Below are positions 47,297 through 55,439 of a stretch of 64,000 nucleotides of DNA, one piece after another. The notes under the pieces are model-generated. The model ran no database searches. It saw only the letters and a program-made list of their open reading frames with translations, and was not told the origin of the DNA. Each line of letters starts with the position of its first letter. Position 1 is the stretch's first letter. The stretch is taken from assembly GCA_947468275.1 (NCBI GenBank), contig CANIKO010000002.1:218088-282087 (forward strand). Direction: 5' to 3'. The translations under genes and the position numbers were made by a program. This DNA is from Bacteroidota bacterium (GTDB lineage: Bacteria; Bacteroidota; Bacteroidia; NS11-12g; UBA9320).

Positions 47297-47412
47297 TCGG
47301 GTGAAAGAGTGGTGGCAATGGTAAAACGGCGGGGGTGGGATGGACTAAGCTTAGGAGCATCGTTTTACCTTAATTTTTTTGGTTACTTTTTTCATCTAAG
47401 GAAAAAAGTGAC
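47297..47412 (+). repeat. Dispersed intergenic element B, copy 1
   Basis: A G-rich left part, then GGTAAAACG...CGTTTTACC (9-bp stem) enclosing GATG...CATC and the palindrome CTAAGCTTAG; then a second hairpin GTTACTTTTTTC, ATCTAAG, GAAAAAAGTGAC. The same fold is found at 59413-59527 with compensating base changes. Confidence 0.7.
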
Positions 47413-47498
47413 AAAGATTAATATACAAATGCCGTAATAAAATAAAAAATGAATAGAAATGTGAAAAACTAATTTTTCAAAAAGAGTAATATTGAACC

Positions 47499-49685
47499 AT
47501 GATTAAAAGATTAATTATTTCGGCGTTTTTTATAGCAAATACAGTATTTCTGTTGGCTCAAAAAAGCATAACCCTTGAAGATATTTGGAAAAATAGAACC
47601 TTTGCCGCCAAAGGCGTTTCAGGATTTGTACCATTAAAAGACGGCAAAACTTATTGTCAAAATATAAGCACCAAAACCGGAGGACAGTTTGTGATAAAAT
47701 ACAGTTACGAAACTGGAAACGCAGTAGATACATTGATTCACAATGGCCGAATTGCAAAAGCAAATGGATTAAAGGAGTTTCAGTTTGATGGGTTTCAGTT
47801 TAATTCAACCGAAAATCAAGCGATTTTAACCAACGAAACAGAACAAATTTATCGACACAGCTCTGCCGCTAAAACGTATATTCTTGATTTGGCAACCAAT
47901 AAAATAATTAGTGTAGCCGACCAAAAAATAATGTATCCAACCTTTAATCCAACCGGAACTATGGTAGCCTACGTTTTTGAAAATAATTTGTATTTAAAAA
48001 ACCTTAAAAAAAATAAAATCAAAACCATAACCAAAGACGGCAAACGCAATTCCATTATTAACGGAGCGGTGGATTGGGTGTATGAAGAAGAGTTTAGCAT
48101 GAGTTCAGGTTTTCAGTGGAATGAAGATGGCTCGGCCATTGCGTATTACAAGTTTGACGAAACTAATGTACCCGAATTTTCGATGACCATGTTTGAAGGA
48201 TTGTACCCAACCGTTACCACCTTTAAATATCCAAAAGCAGGAGAACCTAATTCAAAAGTGGATGTTTTTGTTTACAGCGTTAAAGGTGGAAAATCAAAGA
48301 AAATAGAAACCGGTTCGGAAAGCGACCAGTATTTACCAAGAATAAAATGGACAAAGAACAACACTTTGCTTTCCATACAACGCTTGAATCGTTTGCAAAA
48401 TAAATGGGAGATTTTATTAGCGGATACCAAATCAGGAAAAACCAGAGTGGCTCACGAAGAAACTGACAAATATTATATTGACATTTCTGACGACCTTGAA
48501 TTTTTGCCAGGCGGTGAATTGATGCTGCTAACGAGTGAACGGGATGGCTTTCGTCACATTTATTTACATAAAGTAGAAGGCCCTGAAATAATGCAAACTA
48601 CAAAAGGCGATTGGGATGTCGCCGACATTTTAGGTTATAGCGAGGAAACAAAACAGGTGTATTATTCATCGTTTGAAAATTCACCGTTAGAAAAACACAT
48701 TTATAGAAGTGATTTAGATGGTAAAAATAAAATTGAATTAACTGCAGCGGCGGGAATGCATTCAGCGGCTTTCAGCACTGATTTTAGTTATTTCCTACAT
48801 ACAACTTCCAGTATTAATTCCCCGTCTATTACAAGTATTTGCAATGGCTCAGGTGCTGTATTAAGAGTATTGGAAGACAACAAAGCATTGACTGCAAAAA
48901 TGCAGGATTATAAAATTTCAACGGCTGAATTTGGGCAATTGCCCATTGATAATAATGTAAATCTTAACTACTGGATAATCAAACCAAAAGATTTTGACCC
49001 CAATAAAAAATATCCTTTGTTAATGTTTGTTTACGGGGGGCCCGGTTCACAGCAAGTTCTGAATGCCTGGAGTGGAGCCAATTACTGGTGGCATCAAATG
49101 TTGGCCAATGAAAAAGGCTACATTGTAGCGTGTGTAGACAACCGAGGAACGGGAGCCCGCGGAGCCGAGTTCAAAAAAATGACCTATAAGCAATTGGGTA
49201 AATATGAAAGTGACGATCAAATAAGTGCAGCCAAATATTTTGGAAATCAAAACTACATTGATGCGTCACGAATTGGTATTTGGGGATGGAGTTATGGCGG
49301 ATTTATGAGCAGCACCTGCCTTACCAAAGGAGCCGATGTTTTTAAAGCAGCAATAGCAGTAGCACCGGTTACCAACTGGCGTTTTTATGATAATATTTAT
49401 ACTGAACGGTATATGCAATTGCCAAAGGATAATGCCGAAGGTTATGATTCCAACTCCCCAATAAATATGGTTGAAAAATTAAAAGGAAAATACCTTTTGG
49501 TGCATGGAACGGGTGATGATAATGTTCATTTTCAAAATTCGGCAGAAATGGTGGAAAAAATGGTAGAATTAAACAAACCGTTTCAATCGGCCTATTATCC
49601 TAATAAAAGCCACGGCATATCAGGCGGAAACACCCGTTTACATTTATTTACATTAATGACAAATTTCATTTTAGAAAATTTGTAA
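47499..49685 (+). CDS. S9 family dipeptidyl peptidase IV-like protease (second of two)
   Basis: 728 residues. Signal peptide ending VFLLAQ, DPPIV_N propeller including NGAVDWVYEEEFSM (the substrate N-terminus-binding Glu pair), and the hydrolase domain with IWGWSYGGFMSS (Ser about 598), Asp in GTGDDNVHF and His in KSHGISGG. More like classical DPP IV than the protein at 33719-35878. The following peptide transporter gene, 50 bp on, would take up the released di- and tripeptides. Confidence 0.95.
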   Translation: MIKRLIISAFFIANTVFLLAQKSITLEDIWKNRTFAAKGVSGFVPLKDGKTYCQNISTKTGGQFVIKYSYETGNAVDTLIHNGRIAKANGLKEFQFDGFQFNSTENQAILTNETEQIYRHSSAAKTYILDLATNKIISVADQKIMYPTFNPTGTMVAYVFENNLYLKNLKKNKIKTITKDGKRNSIINGAVDWVYEEEFSMSSGFQWNEDGSAIAYYKFDETNVPEFSMTMFEGLYPTVTTFKYPKAGEPNSKVDVFVYSVKGGKSKKIETGSESDQYLPRIKWTKNNTLLSIQRLNRLQNKWEILLADTKSGKTRVAHEETDKYYIDISDDLEFLPGGELMLLTSERDGFRHIYLHKVEGPEIMQTTKGDWDVADILGYSEETKQVYYSSFENSPLEKHIYRSDLDGKNKIELTAAAGMHSAAFSTDFSYFLHTTSSINSPSITSICNGSGAVLRVLEDNKALTAKMQDYKISTAEFGQLPIDNNVNLNYWIIKPKDFDPNKKYPLLMFVYGGPGSQQVLNAWSGANYWWHQMLANEKGYIVACVDNRGTGARGAEFKKMTYKQLGKYESDDQISAAKYFGNQNYIDASRIGIWGWSYGGFMSSTCLTKGADVFKAAIAVAPVTNWRFYDNIYTERYMQLPKDNAEGYDSNSPINMVEKLKGKYLLVHGTGDDNVHFQNSAEMVEKMVELNKPFQSAYYPNKSHGISGGNTRLHLFTLMTNFILENL

Positions 49686-49735
49686 TCATAATATCAGAAA
49701 ATAGTTATTAATTGCCGCAAAATTCAAAACAAAAT

Positions 49736-51430
49736 ATGAGTAATTCAACAAAACAATCGCATCCAAAAGGACTGTATTTTTTATTCTTTACTGAAATGTG
49801 GGAACGTTTTAGTTATTACGGAATGAGGGCTATCTTCATCCTATTTATGACTAAAATTCTATTAATGAAAGATGCTGATGCGTCTCAAATTTATGGCAGT
49901 TATACTGGTTTAGTTTACCTAACCCCTTTGTTGGGAGGCTATCTTTGTGATAAATTTTTAGGAAACCGAAGAAGTATTGTAATTGGTGGACTCCTAATGG
50001 CAATGGGACAATTCTTTATGTTTTTAAGTGCGTCTGCAGGTGCTAGTGGTGGAATTTCATTAATGTGGATGGGATTAACCGCTATTATTATTGGAAATGG
50101 TTTCTTCAAGCCCAATATTTCTACAATGGTGGGGCAATTGTATCCAGCCAATGACCGCAGAATTGATAGTGCATTCACAATTTTTTATATGGGTATAAAT
50201 TTAGGAGCTTTCTTTTCACCTTTGGTTTGCGGCTCCATGGATTTTAAATGGGGATTTTTAGCAGCGTGCATTGGAATGTTACTTGGTTTATTGGCTTTTG
50301 TAATGGGTCAAAAAAAATATCTTATTTCTGAAGAAGGAAAACACATTGGTTTGCCAGTAAAAAAATTAGACATCAAAAGCATCGGGATGATTGTTGGTTC
50401 AATCGCTATAATCTTTTTCATGTTAAACTTTAAACAAATGTTCAAAAGTGATGTTGATGTTATTAGTTATTTTATTTATGGTGCAATGATAGTTATGCCT
50501 ATAGTGATATTAACGGATAAAAGTTTAACTAAAATTGAAACCCAACGTATTACTGTAATTTTCATACTTGCTTTCTTTGTTATCTTCTTTTGGGGTGCAT
50601 TTGAGCAAGCAGGGGCTTCTTTAACTTTATTTGCAGATAGACAGGTAAATAGAGACGTTGCAATTAATATCCCAGCTTGGTTAATTTTAATCATAGGATT
50701 AGGAGGAACTTATTTTTTATCTAAGGGATTGGCATGGTTTTTTGAATGGTCTAAGAAAACCGGATTAATAATTACCTCCATTGTTTGTGCACTATTGATT
50801 ACGTTATTTGCCACTGGAGTGATTCAAGATTTTGCTAAAAGTGAATTTCCTGCGAGTTGGTTTCAATCTGTAAATCCATTAGCAGTTATTATTTTAGCTC
50901 CTATTTTCTCATTGATTTGGGGCTTTTTATATTCTAGAAAATTGGAACCATCCTCTCCAAAGAAAATGGCAATTGGTTTAGGTCTAGTTGCTTTAGGATA
51001 TGTTGTAATTGCAATTGCCGTAAAAGGATTAGGTGTTGGAGATAAAGTTTCAATGGGATGGTTGTTTTCACTTTACATTATTCACACCATGGGTGAATTG
51101 TGCTTGTCACCAATTGGTTTATCAATGGTTTCTAAATTAGCTCCTTTACGTTTATCTTCTTTAATGATGGGTACCTGGTTTTTAGCGAATGCCGCTGCTA
51201 ATAAATTTGCAGGAACATTAAGCGCATTAATTCCTGGAGGAGAAAATGGTGAAGGTGGAGCAACTTCGTTTTTAGGAATACAAATTACAAATCTTTACGA
51301 ATTTTTTGTTTTGTTCATAATAATGTCAGGAGTTGCAGCTACAATATTATTTGTGTTGAGTTCTTGGTTAGAAAAAATGCAAAATAACGATCATATAGAA
51401 GGCGTGGATTTATCCGTTGAGAATAGATAA
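49736..51430 (+). CDS. POT family proton-coupled oligopeptide transporter (first of two)
   Basis: 564 residues from the ATG at 49736; a TTG at 49712 is less likely. MFS fold with about 14 helices. Family motifs: FFTEMWERFSYYGMR (the ExxER proton site), GNGFFKPNISTMVGQLY and FTIFYMGINLGAFFSP. It imports di- and tripeptides. It follows the DPP IV-like gene and is separated from a paralogue by a strong terminator hairpin. Confidence 0.93.
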   Translation: MSNSTKQSHPKGLYFLFFTEMWERFSYYGMRAIFILFMTKILLMKDADASQIYGSYTGLVYLTPLLGGYLCDKFLGNRRSIVIGGLLMAMGQFFMFLSASAGASGGISLMWMGLTAIIIGNGFFKPNISTMVGQLYPANDRRIDSAFTIFYMGINLGAFFSPLVCGSMDFKWGFLAACIGMLLGLLAFVMGQKKYLISEEGKHIGLPVKKLDIKSIGMIVGSIAIIFFMLNFKQMFKSDVDVISYFIYGAMIVMPIVILTDKSLTKIETQRITVIFILAFFVIFFWGAFEQAGASLTLFADRQVNRDVAINIPAWLILIIGLGGTYFLSKGLAWFFEWSKKTGLIITSIVCALLITLFATGVIQDFAKSEFPASWFQSVNPLAVIILAPIFSLIWGFLYSRKLEPSSPKKMAIGLGLVALGYVVIAIAVKGLGVGDKVSMGWLFSLYIIHTMGELCLSPIGLSMVSKLAPLRLSSLMMGTWFLANAAANKFAGTLSALIPGGENGEGGATSFLGIQITNLYEFFVLFIIMSGVAATILFVLSSWLEKMQNNDHIEGVDLSVENR

Positions 51431-51457
51431 TCAATTTAAAAATATTTTTTTATATTT

Positions 51458-51493
51458 CAAACCTACAAGAAAGACTTGTAGGTTTGTTTTTTT
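51458..51493 (+). terminator. Rho-independent terminator between the two peptide transporter genes
   Basis: CAAACCTACAAG (51458-51469), loop AAAGA, CTTGTAGGTTTG (51475-51486), then seven T. The 12-bp stem is perfect. It ends 12 bp before the next ATG, so the second transporter needs its own promoter or readthrough. Confidence 0.85.
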
Positions 51494-51505
51494 AATAAAT
51501 AAATT

Positions 51506-53035
51506 ATGATTAAAAAGTTAACATTACAAGAGATTCAAGATTTTAAAGGAAAGTATCCGAAGCAACTTTGGTATTTATTTTTCTCCGAAATGTGGGAACG
51601 CTTTTGTTTTTACGGAATGCGTGGAATGCTTACATTTTTCATGATCAACCAATTGTTTATGGATGAAAAAGTAGCCAATCTGCAATACGGAGCTACTCAG
51701 GCTTTTGTATATGCGTTCACATTTATAGGGGGATTATTTGCCGATAAAATTTTGGGCTTTCGAAAATCCTTGTTTTGGGGTGGTATTTTAATGATACTTG
51801 GAAGCATCATTTTAGCAACCGATCCTCAGAAGTTTTTCTTTCTAGGAATAAGTTTTAACATTATTGGTACCGGCTTTTTTAAGCCTAATATTTCAACAAT
51901 GGTGGGGGCCTTGTACAAAGGCGGAGATATTAGAAGAGATGCTGGATTTTCTGTATTTTATTCAGGGATCAATATCGGTGCATTATTGGGCGGTTATGCC
52001 TGCATCGCCATAGGCAAAGGCACTTTTCTGGAAGGCATCGTTCCTGAACATTTGAGATGGAATGTGGCGTTTGGATTGGCAGCCGTTGTAATGTCCATAA
52101 GCCTTATCACCTTTATTTATACCCGAAAATCAATGGGTCCAATTGGGCTTTCTCCGATAGAAACGGATACAAATAATGGTCAAAATAATACGGGTAAAAA
52201 ATGGTATGAATATGCAGTGTATTTAGGTGCGTTAATAGCCATACCACTTATAATGAAAATGGTAGCCAATACCCAATACACCGATTGGTTTATGTATACC
52301 ATAGGGCCGTTCAGTTTAATTTACCTCATTTATGAAATGACAAAGCATTCATGGGCCGAAGTAAAAAAGCTCATTGCGGCCTTGTTGTTTATTTTATTCT
52401 CTGTAATTTTTTGGGCCATTTTTGAACAAGCCGGCGGGTCGCTTAGCATTTTTGCAGCCAATAATCTAAATAATCAATTATTTGGGATGGTAACTTTAGA
52501 TCCCAATGGAGTTAATAATGCCGCCAATTCGCTCTTCGTTATTCTTTTTGCCCCCATTATCGGATTGATCTGGATTGCCATGGCGAAGAAAAAAATTGAA
52601 CCCAATACGGTTGTTAAATTCGGGCTAGGATTCCTCTTTCTTGGGTTTGCATTTTACACTTTTTACGCTACACGATTTTTTGTTGATTTGAGAGGTATGA
52701 CCTCATTGGATGTTTTCACATTGGCCTATTTTATTGTAACCTTAGGTGAATTGTGTTTATCCCCGATCGGTTTATCCATTATGACCAAATTATCTCCGGC
52801 CCGTTTGCAAGGCGTAATGATGGGTATGTGGTTTTTAGCAAGTGCCTACGGGCAATATGCAGCAGGATTATTCGGTGCCAGCATTGTGTCTAATATTGAA
52901 AATGCTTCAGCGATGGATAAACTGGTTTCTTACACAGAAGGCTATAAACAATTTGCACTTTATGCGGTAATTTCAGGAGTTATACTTATTGCCATTTCTC
53001 CCCTCATCAGAAAACTGATGCAAGAGGTAAAATAA
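51506..53035 (+). CDS. POT family proton-coupled oligopeptide transporter (second of two)
   Basis: 509 residues, with SEMWERFCFYGMRGML (ExxER), GTGFFKPNISTMVGALY and FYSGINIGALLGGYA. The same family as the neighbour but diverged, with a GC-richer coding style than the first copy. It probably has a different peptide preference. No promoter match was found between the terminator and the ATG. Confidence 0.93.
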   Translation: MIKKLTLQEIQDFKGKYPKQLWYLFFSEMWERFCFYGMRGMLTFFMINQLFMDEKVANLQYGATQAFVYAFTFIGGLFADKILGFRKSLFWGGILMILGSIILATDPQKFFFLGISFNIIGTGFFKPNISTMVGALYKGGDIRRDAGFSVFYSGINIGALLGGYACIAIGKGTFLEGIVPEHLRWNVAFGLAAVVMSISLITFIYTRKSMGPIGLSPIETDTNNGQNNTGKKWYEYAVYLGALIAIPLIMKMVANTQYTDWFMYTIGPFSLIYLIYEMTKHSWAEVKKLIAALLFILFSVIFWAIFEQAGGSLSIFAANNLNNQLFGMVTLDPNGVNNAANSLFVILFAPIIGLIWIAMAKKKIEPNTVVKFGLGFLFLGFAFYTFYATRFFVDLRGMTSLDVFTLAYFIVTLGELCLSPIGLSIMTKLSPARLQGVMMGMWFLASAYGQYAAGLFGASIVSNIENASAMDKLVSYTEGYKQFALYAVISGVILIAISPLIRKLMQEVK

Positions 53036-53105
53036 ATAGTGGTGGTGCGTGATTAAGGGTTCATTTTATAATCTGTTTATCTTAGTATATTCACCATAAG
53101 TTTTG

Positions 53106-53136
53106 TTTGATTATAAAAAATAATTGAGTAGTTTTG
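53106..53136 (+). promoter_or_regulatory. Bacteroidota-type promoter at the head of the polysaccharide locus
   Basis: TTTG (53106-53109), 19 bp spacer, TAGTTTTG (53129-53136). The predicted transcript starts about 10 nt before the ATG at 53153. It is the best consensus match in the window. Confidence 0.65.
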
Positions 53137-53149
53137 CTACTCAATTATT
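53119..53149. promoter_or_regulatory. 13-bp perfect inverted repeat overlapping the -7 box (candidate operator)
   Basis: AATAATTGAGTAG (53119-53131), TTTTG, CTACTCAATTATT (53137-53149). It covers the -7 element and the start site and ends 3 bp before the regulator's ATG, so it could be the regulator's own operator or an RNA hairpin at the 5' end of the message. Confidence 0.6.
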
Positions 53150-53152
53150 GCG

Positions 53153-53680
53153 ATGCTAAATACGCTGGTTTCATCAAAAACGAAAATCAAACTCTTGCTA
53201 AAGTTCTTTTTGAACTCAAGCAACACAGCGTACCTCCGAAATCTTGAATCCGAATTTGGTGAAAGTACCAATGCCATTCGCTTAGAACTTAACAAATTTG
53301 AAGAATCCGGTTTATTAAATTCCTATTCCGAAAGCAACAAAAAAATTTTTAAGGCCAATACCAAACACCCACTTTACCCTGAAATAAATTCAATTATCAG
53401 AAAGTATGTTGGTATTGACAGAATTATTGACTCCATTGTTTCAAAACTGGGGGAACCGGATCATGTTTGGTTGGTTGGTAATTTGGCCAATGGGATTAAT
53501 AGCGATACAATTGAATTGAAAATTTCGGGCAATGTAGATGAAGATTACCTTGATGAGCTTGTTCTAAAAGTAGAACAAACCATTAATAAAAAACTAAAAA
53601 TTGAATTATTAAGTGAATTTGAATCACTTGTAATTGGAAATAAATTGGAGCCCTCTTTACTTCTCTGGAGTAAAGCCTAA
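53153..53680 (+). CDS. Winged-helix regulator with a nucleotidyltransferase-like C-terminal domain
   Basis: 175 residues. The N-terminal half is an ArsR-like winged helix (KLLLKFFLNSSNTAYLRNLESEF..STNAIRLELNKFEESGLL). The C-terminal half, VWLVGNLANGINSDTIELKISG, resembles a minimal nucleotidyltransferase without the usual GSxxxGxxxxxSDxD catalytic residues. Such proteins head Bacteroidota polysaccharide loci. It probably controls this locus and its own promoter, through the inverted repeat just upstream. Cytosolic. Confidence 0.8.
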   Translation: MLNTLVSSKTKIKLLLKFFLNSSNTAYLRNLESEFGESTNAIRLELNKFEESGLLNSYSESNKKIFKANTKHPLYPEINSIIRKYVGIDRIIDSIVSKLGEPDHVWLVGNLANGINSDTIELKISGNVDEDYLDELVLKVEQTINKKLKIELLSEFESLVIGNKLEPSLLLWSKA

Positions 53681-53739
53681 GGAGTCCTAAAGTAATAAAA
53701 ATAGCACTTAGTACTATGTGACTGAGGTGGCGAAGCTGC

Positions 53740-53785
53740 GGAAAGAAAGGATAAAGTGCAAAGGATAAAGTTTAAAGTAAGGAAA
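53740..53785 (-). repeat. Polypyrimidine repeat R1 (inverted orientation)
   Basis: On the minus strand this reads TCCTTACTTTAAACTTTATC and continues with CTTTATCCTTTC-like units, the same sequence family as at 62852-62953 but inverted. It lies directly before the decayed four-helix-bundle gene; with R2 it brackets that gene as inverted copies. Confidence 0.7.
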
Positions 53786-53795
53786 AACTAATTTT

Positions 53796-54155
53796 ATGTC
53801 AGATTTTGATAAAAACGATTTACAAAAAAGGTTATTTTAGTTTGCAGTAAATGTTATATCATTGATTCGTAAGCTCCCTAAAGGTAAAGAATATGATGTT
53901 ATAAATTACCAATTAACGAAATCTTCTACTTCTTCAGGAGCAAATTATGAAGAGGCACAAAGTGCGGTATCGAGACCAGACTTTGCTAATAAAGTTGGTA
54001 TTTCATTAAAGGAAATACGTGAATCCAATTATTGGATTAGACTGATTATAGAAATAACTGAAGATAATTCAGATTGGTTACCTCTTAAGTTAGAATCATT
54101 CGAACTAATGAATATTTCAGGAAGTATCTATTCAAAAACTTCTGTAAAAAAATGA
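53796..54155 (+). pseudogene. Four-helix-bundle protein gene (S23/IVP-like) interrupted by an in-frame amber codon
   Basis: From the ATG at 53796 the frame reads MSDFDKNDLQKRLF, then TAG (53838-53840), then FAVNVISLIRKLPKGKEYDVINYQL split over the next 25 codons, through ANYEEAQSAVSRPDFANK and SLKEIRESNYWIRLI, to a stop at 54155. This is the full-length pattern of the 23S rRNA intervening-sequence (four-helix-bundle) family, about 119 codons. The stop replaces a position where Gln (CAG) is usual, so one C-to-T change explains it. A rescue start at TTG 53862 would drop the first helix. It could be dead or expressed by readthrough. Confidence 0.75.
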
Positions 54156-54162
54156 GAAGTGA

Positions 54163-54200
54163 ATCCTTTAAACCTTCTACTTTAAACTTTAGCCTTTTAA
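54163..54200 (+). repeat. Polypyrimidine repeat R2, ending at the UpxY start codon
   Basis: ATCCTTTAAACCTTCTAC followed by TTTAAACTTTAGCCTTTTAA. It begins 7 bp after the four-helix-bundle stop and ends at the ATG at 54202. Same family as the repeats at 60902-61037, 62852-62953 and 63813-63875. Confidence 0.65.
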
Positions 54201-54201
54201 A

Positions 54202-54705
54202 ATGAAAAACTGGTACGCTGTATACGTTAATTCACGGCACGAAAAAAAAGTTTCGGGGTTGTTAGACTTGCAAAATATTGAAAACTACTTACCGCTTCAA
54301 AAAACAATGAAACAATGGAGCGACCGAAAAAAATTGGTGGAAGAACCATTATTTAGGTCCTATGTTTTTACGCATATTAGCGAAGAGGAAAAACTCAAGG
54401 TGAGAGAAACTAAAGGCGTATTAAATTTTGTGTATTGGCTAGGGCAACCTGCCGTTATTAGAGACCAAGAAATTGAAATCATAAAAAACTTTTTAGGGCA
54501 ATATCAAAATATTGAAGTGCGGGAGTTTAAACCCGAACTAAATAATTCAATAAAAATAGAGAGCGGCCCATTAATGAACCAAATTGGAACGATAATAAAA
54601 GTGGGTAAAACGAAGGTAAAGGTATTAATAGAGTCACTAGGATGCTACTTAATAGCCGATGTTCCAATAAATAAAGTATTACCTTTGCCCGTTACAAAAA
54701 AATAA
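54202..54705 (+). CDS. UpxY-type NusG-like transcription antiterminator
   Basis: 167 residues. NusG N-terminal domain (WYAVYVNSRHEKKVSGLL, PLFRSYVFTHI, VLNFVYWLGQPAVI) and a C-terminal KOW-like segment IESGPLMNQIGTIIKVGKTK. In Bacteroides such proteins allow RNA polymerase to read through polysaccharide loci specifically. It lies at the head of the locus, just before the export genes, as expected. Cytosolic. Confidence 0.9.
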   Translation: MKNWYAVYVNSRHEKKVSGLLDLQNIENYLPLQKTMKQWSDRKKLVEEPLFRSYVFTHISEEEKLKVRETKGVLNFVYWLGQPAVIRDQEIEIIKNFLGQYQNIEVREFKPELNNSIKIESGPLMNQIGTIIKVGKTKVKVLIESLGCYLIADVPINKVLPLPVTKK

Positions 54706-54708
54706 ATA

Positions 54709-55437
54709 ATGGCTAAAAACCTAAAATTCACAGTTTTTCTTTTTTCTGTTTTACTCATCACCTCATGCGGAAAAAAATTAATCTATTTTCAGGAGAAAGA
54801 CGACTCAAAAAGTAAATATTCAAATATTGAAATGGCTAAACCTGAAAATACAGGAGATCATATTATTCAAGCCGGCGACAATTTAGGATTTAAGTTCAAC
54901 TCTGATAATCCTTCATTAGTAACTGAATTAAAAAACAATGCAGGTATTATTGTAAATGAAAATGGCACTCTCTTCTTACCGTTTGTGGGGAGTTTATTCA
55001 TATCAGGAAAAACCATTAAGGAAGCTGAAACATTCATTAGAGCTGAACTTGAAAAATACATTGTTAATCCGCAATTGGAATTAAGTTTACTCAGTTTTAG
55101 GGTGACAGTGCTTGGGGAAGTTGGGGCACCGGGTATTAAAATGAGCCCAGGCGACCGCATGACCATAATTGATGCGCTAAGTTTATCCGGGGATATAAAA
55201 ATAGATGGCAGAAGAAACAATATTAAAGTAATACGTCAAATAGGAGATAAAAAAACAGTTTCGTTTTTAGACATGTCCTCCATTGATGTTTTTAAATCCA
55301 ATTCCTATTATCTTAAATCGAATGATATTGTGTATGTGGAATCATTGCCTAAAAAATCAATCAAGGATAATTTAGTGTATGTATCCATAGGAACCACAAT
55401 GCTTAATTTGTTTCTTATAATTATATCCCGTTTATAA
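54709..55437 (+). CDS. Outer-membrane polysaccharide export lipoprotein (OPX, Wza-like)
   Basis: 242 residues. Lipobox LLITSC followed by GKKL; Poly_export domain with IIQAGDNLGFKF, and an SLBB domain VTVLGEVGAPGIKMSPGDRMTI split around residue 135; a C-terminal membrane helix (about 220-240). OPX proteins form the outer-membrane exit for capsule or exopolysaccharide and pair with a Wzc-like protein, encoded 2 bp downstream. Confidence 0.92.
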   Translation: MAKNLKFTVFLFSVLLITSCGKKLIYFQEKDDSKSKYSNIEMAKPENTGDHIIQAGDNLGFKFNSDNPSLVTELKNNAGIIVNENGTLFLPFVGSLFISGKTIKEAETFIRAELEKYIVNPQLELSLLSFRVTVLGEVGAPGIKMSPGDRMTIIDALSLSGDIKIDGRRNNIKVIRQIGDKKTVSFLDMSSIDVFKSNSYYLKSNDIVYVESLPKKSIKDNLVYVSIGTTMLNLFLIIISRL

Positions 55438-55439
55438 CA

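Larger units (their letters stand above)
46902..47498. other. 597-bp intergenic region with two structured repeats
   Basis: No credible gene. It holds repeat element A (47080-47222) and element B (47297-47412), both listed separately. A 66-codon open frame at 47237-47437 runs across element B and is not considered a gene. The remaining DNA is AT-rich. Confidence 0.8.

Noticed and set aside
47237..47437. 66-codon open frame
   Set aside because: Runs through repeat element B, has no start signal and no recognisable protein features; it is explained by the repeat.
33719..49685. The two DPP IV-like genes as a recent duplication
   Set aside because: The proteins differ strongly outside the catalytic motifs and in their neighbours; old paralogues are common in this phylum.
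53796..54155. Avd protein of a diversity-generating retroelement
   Set aside because: The fold family is similar, but no reverse transcriptase, template repeat or variable repeat is visible in the window.
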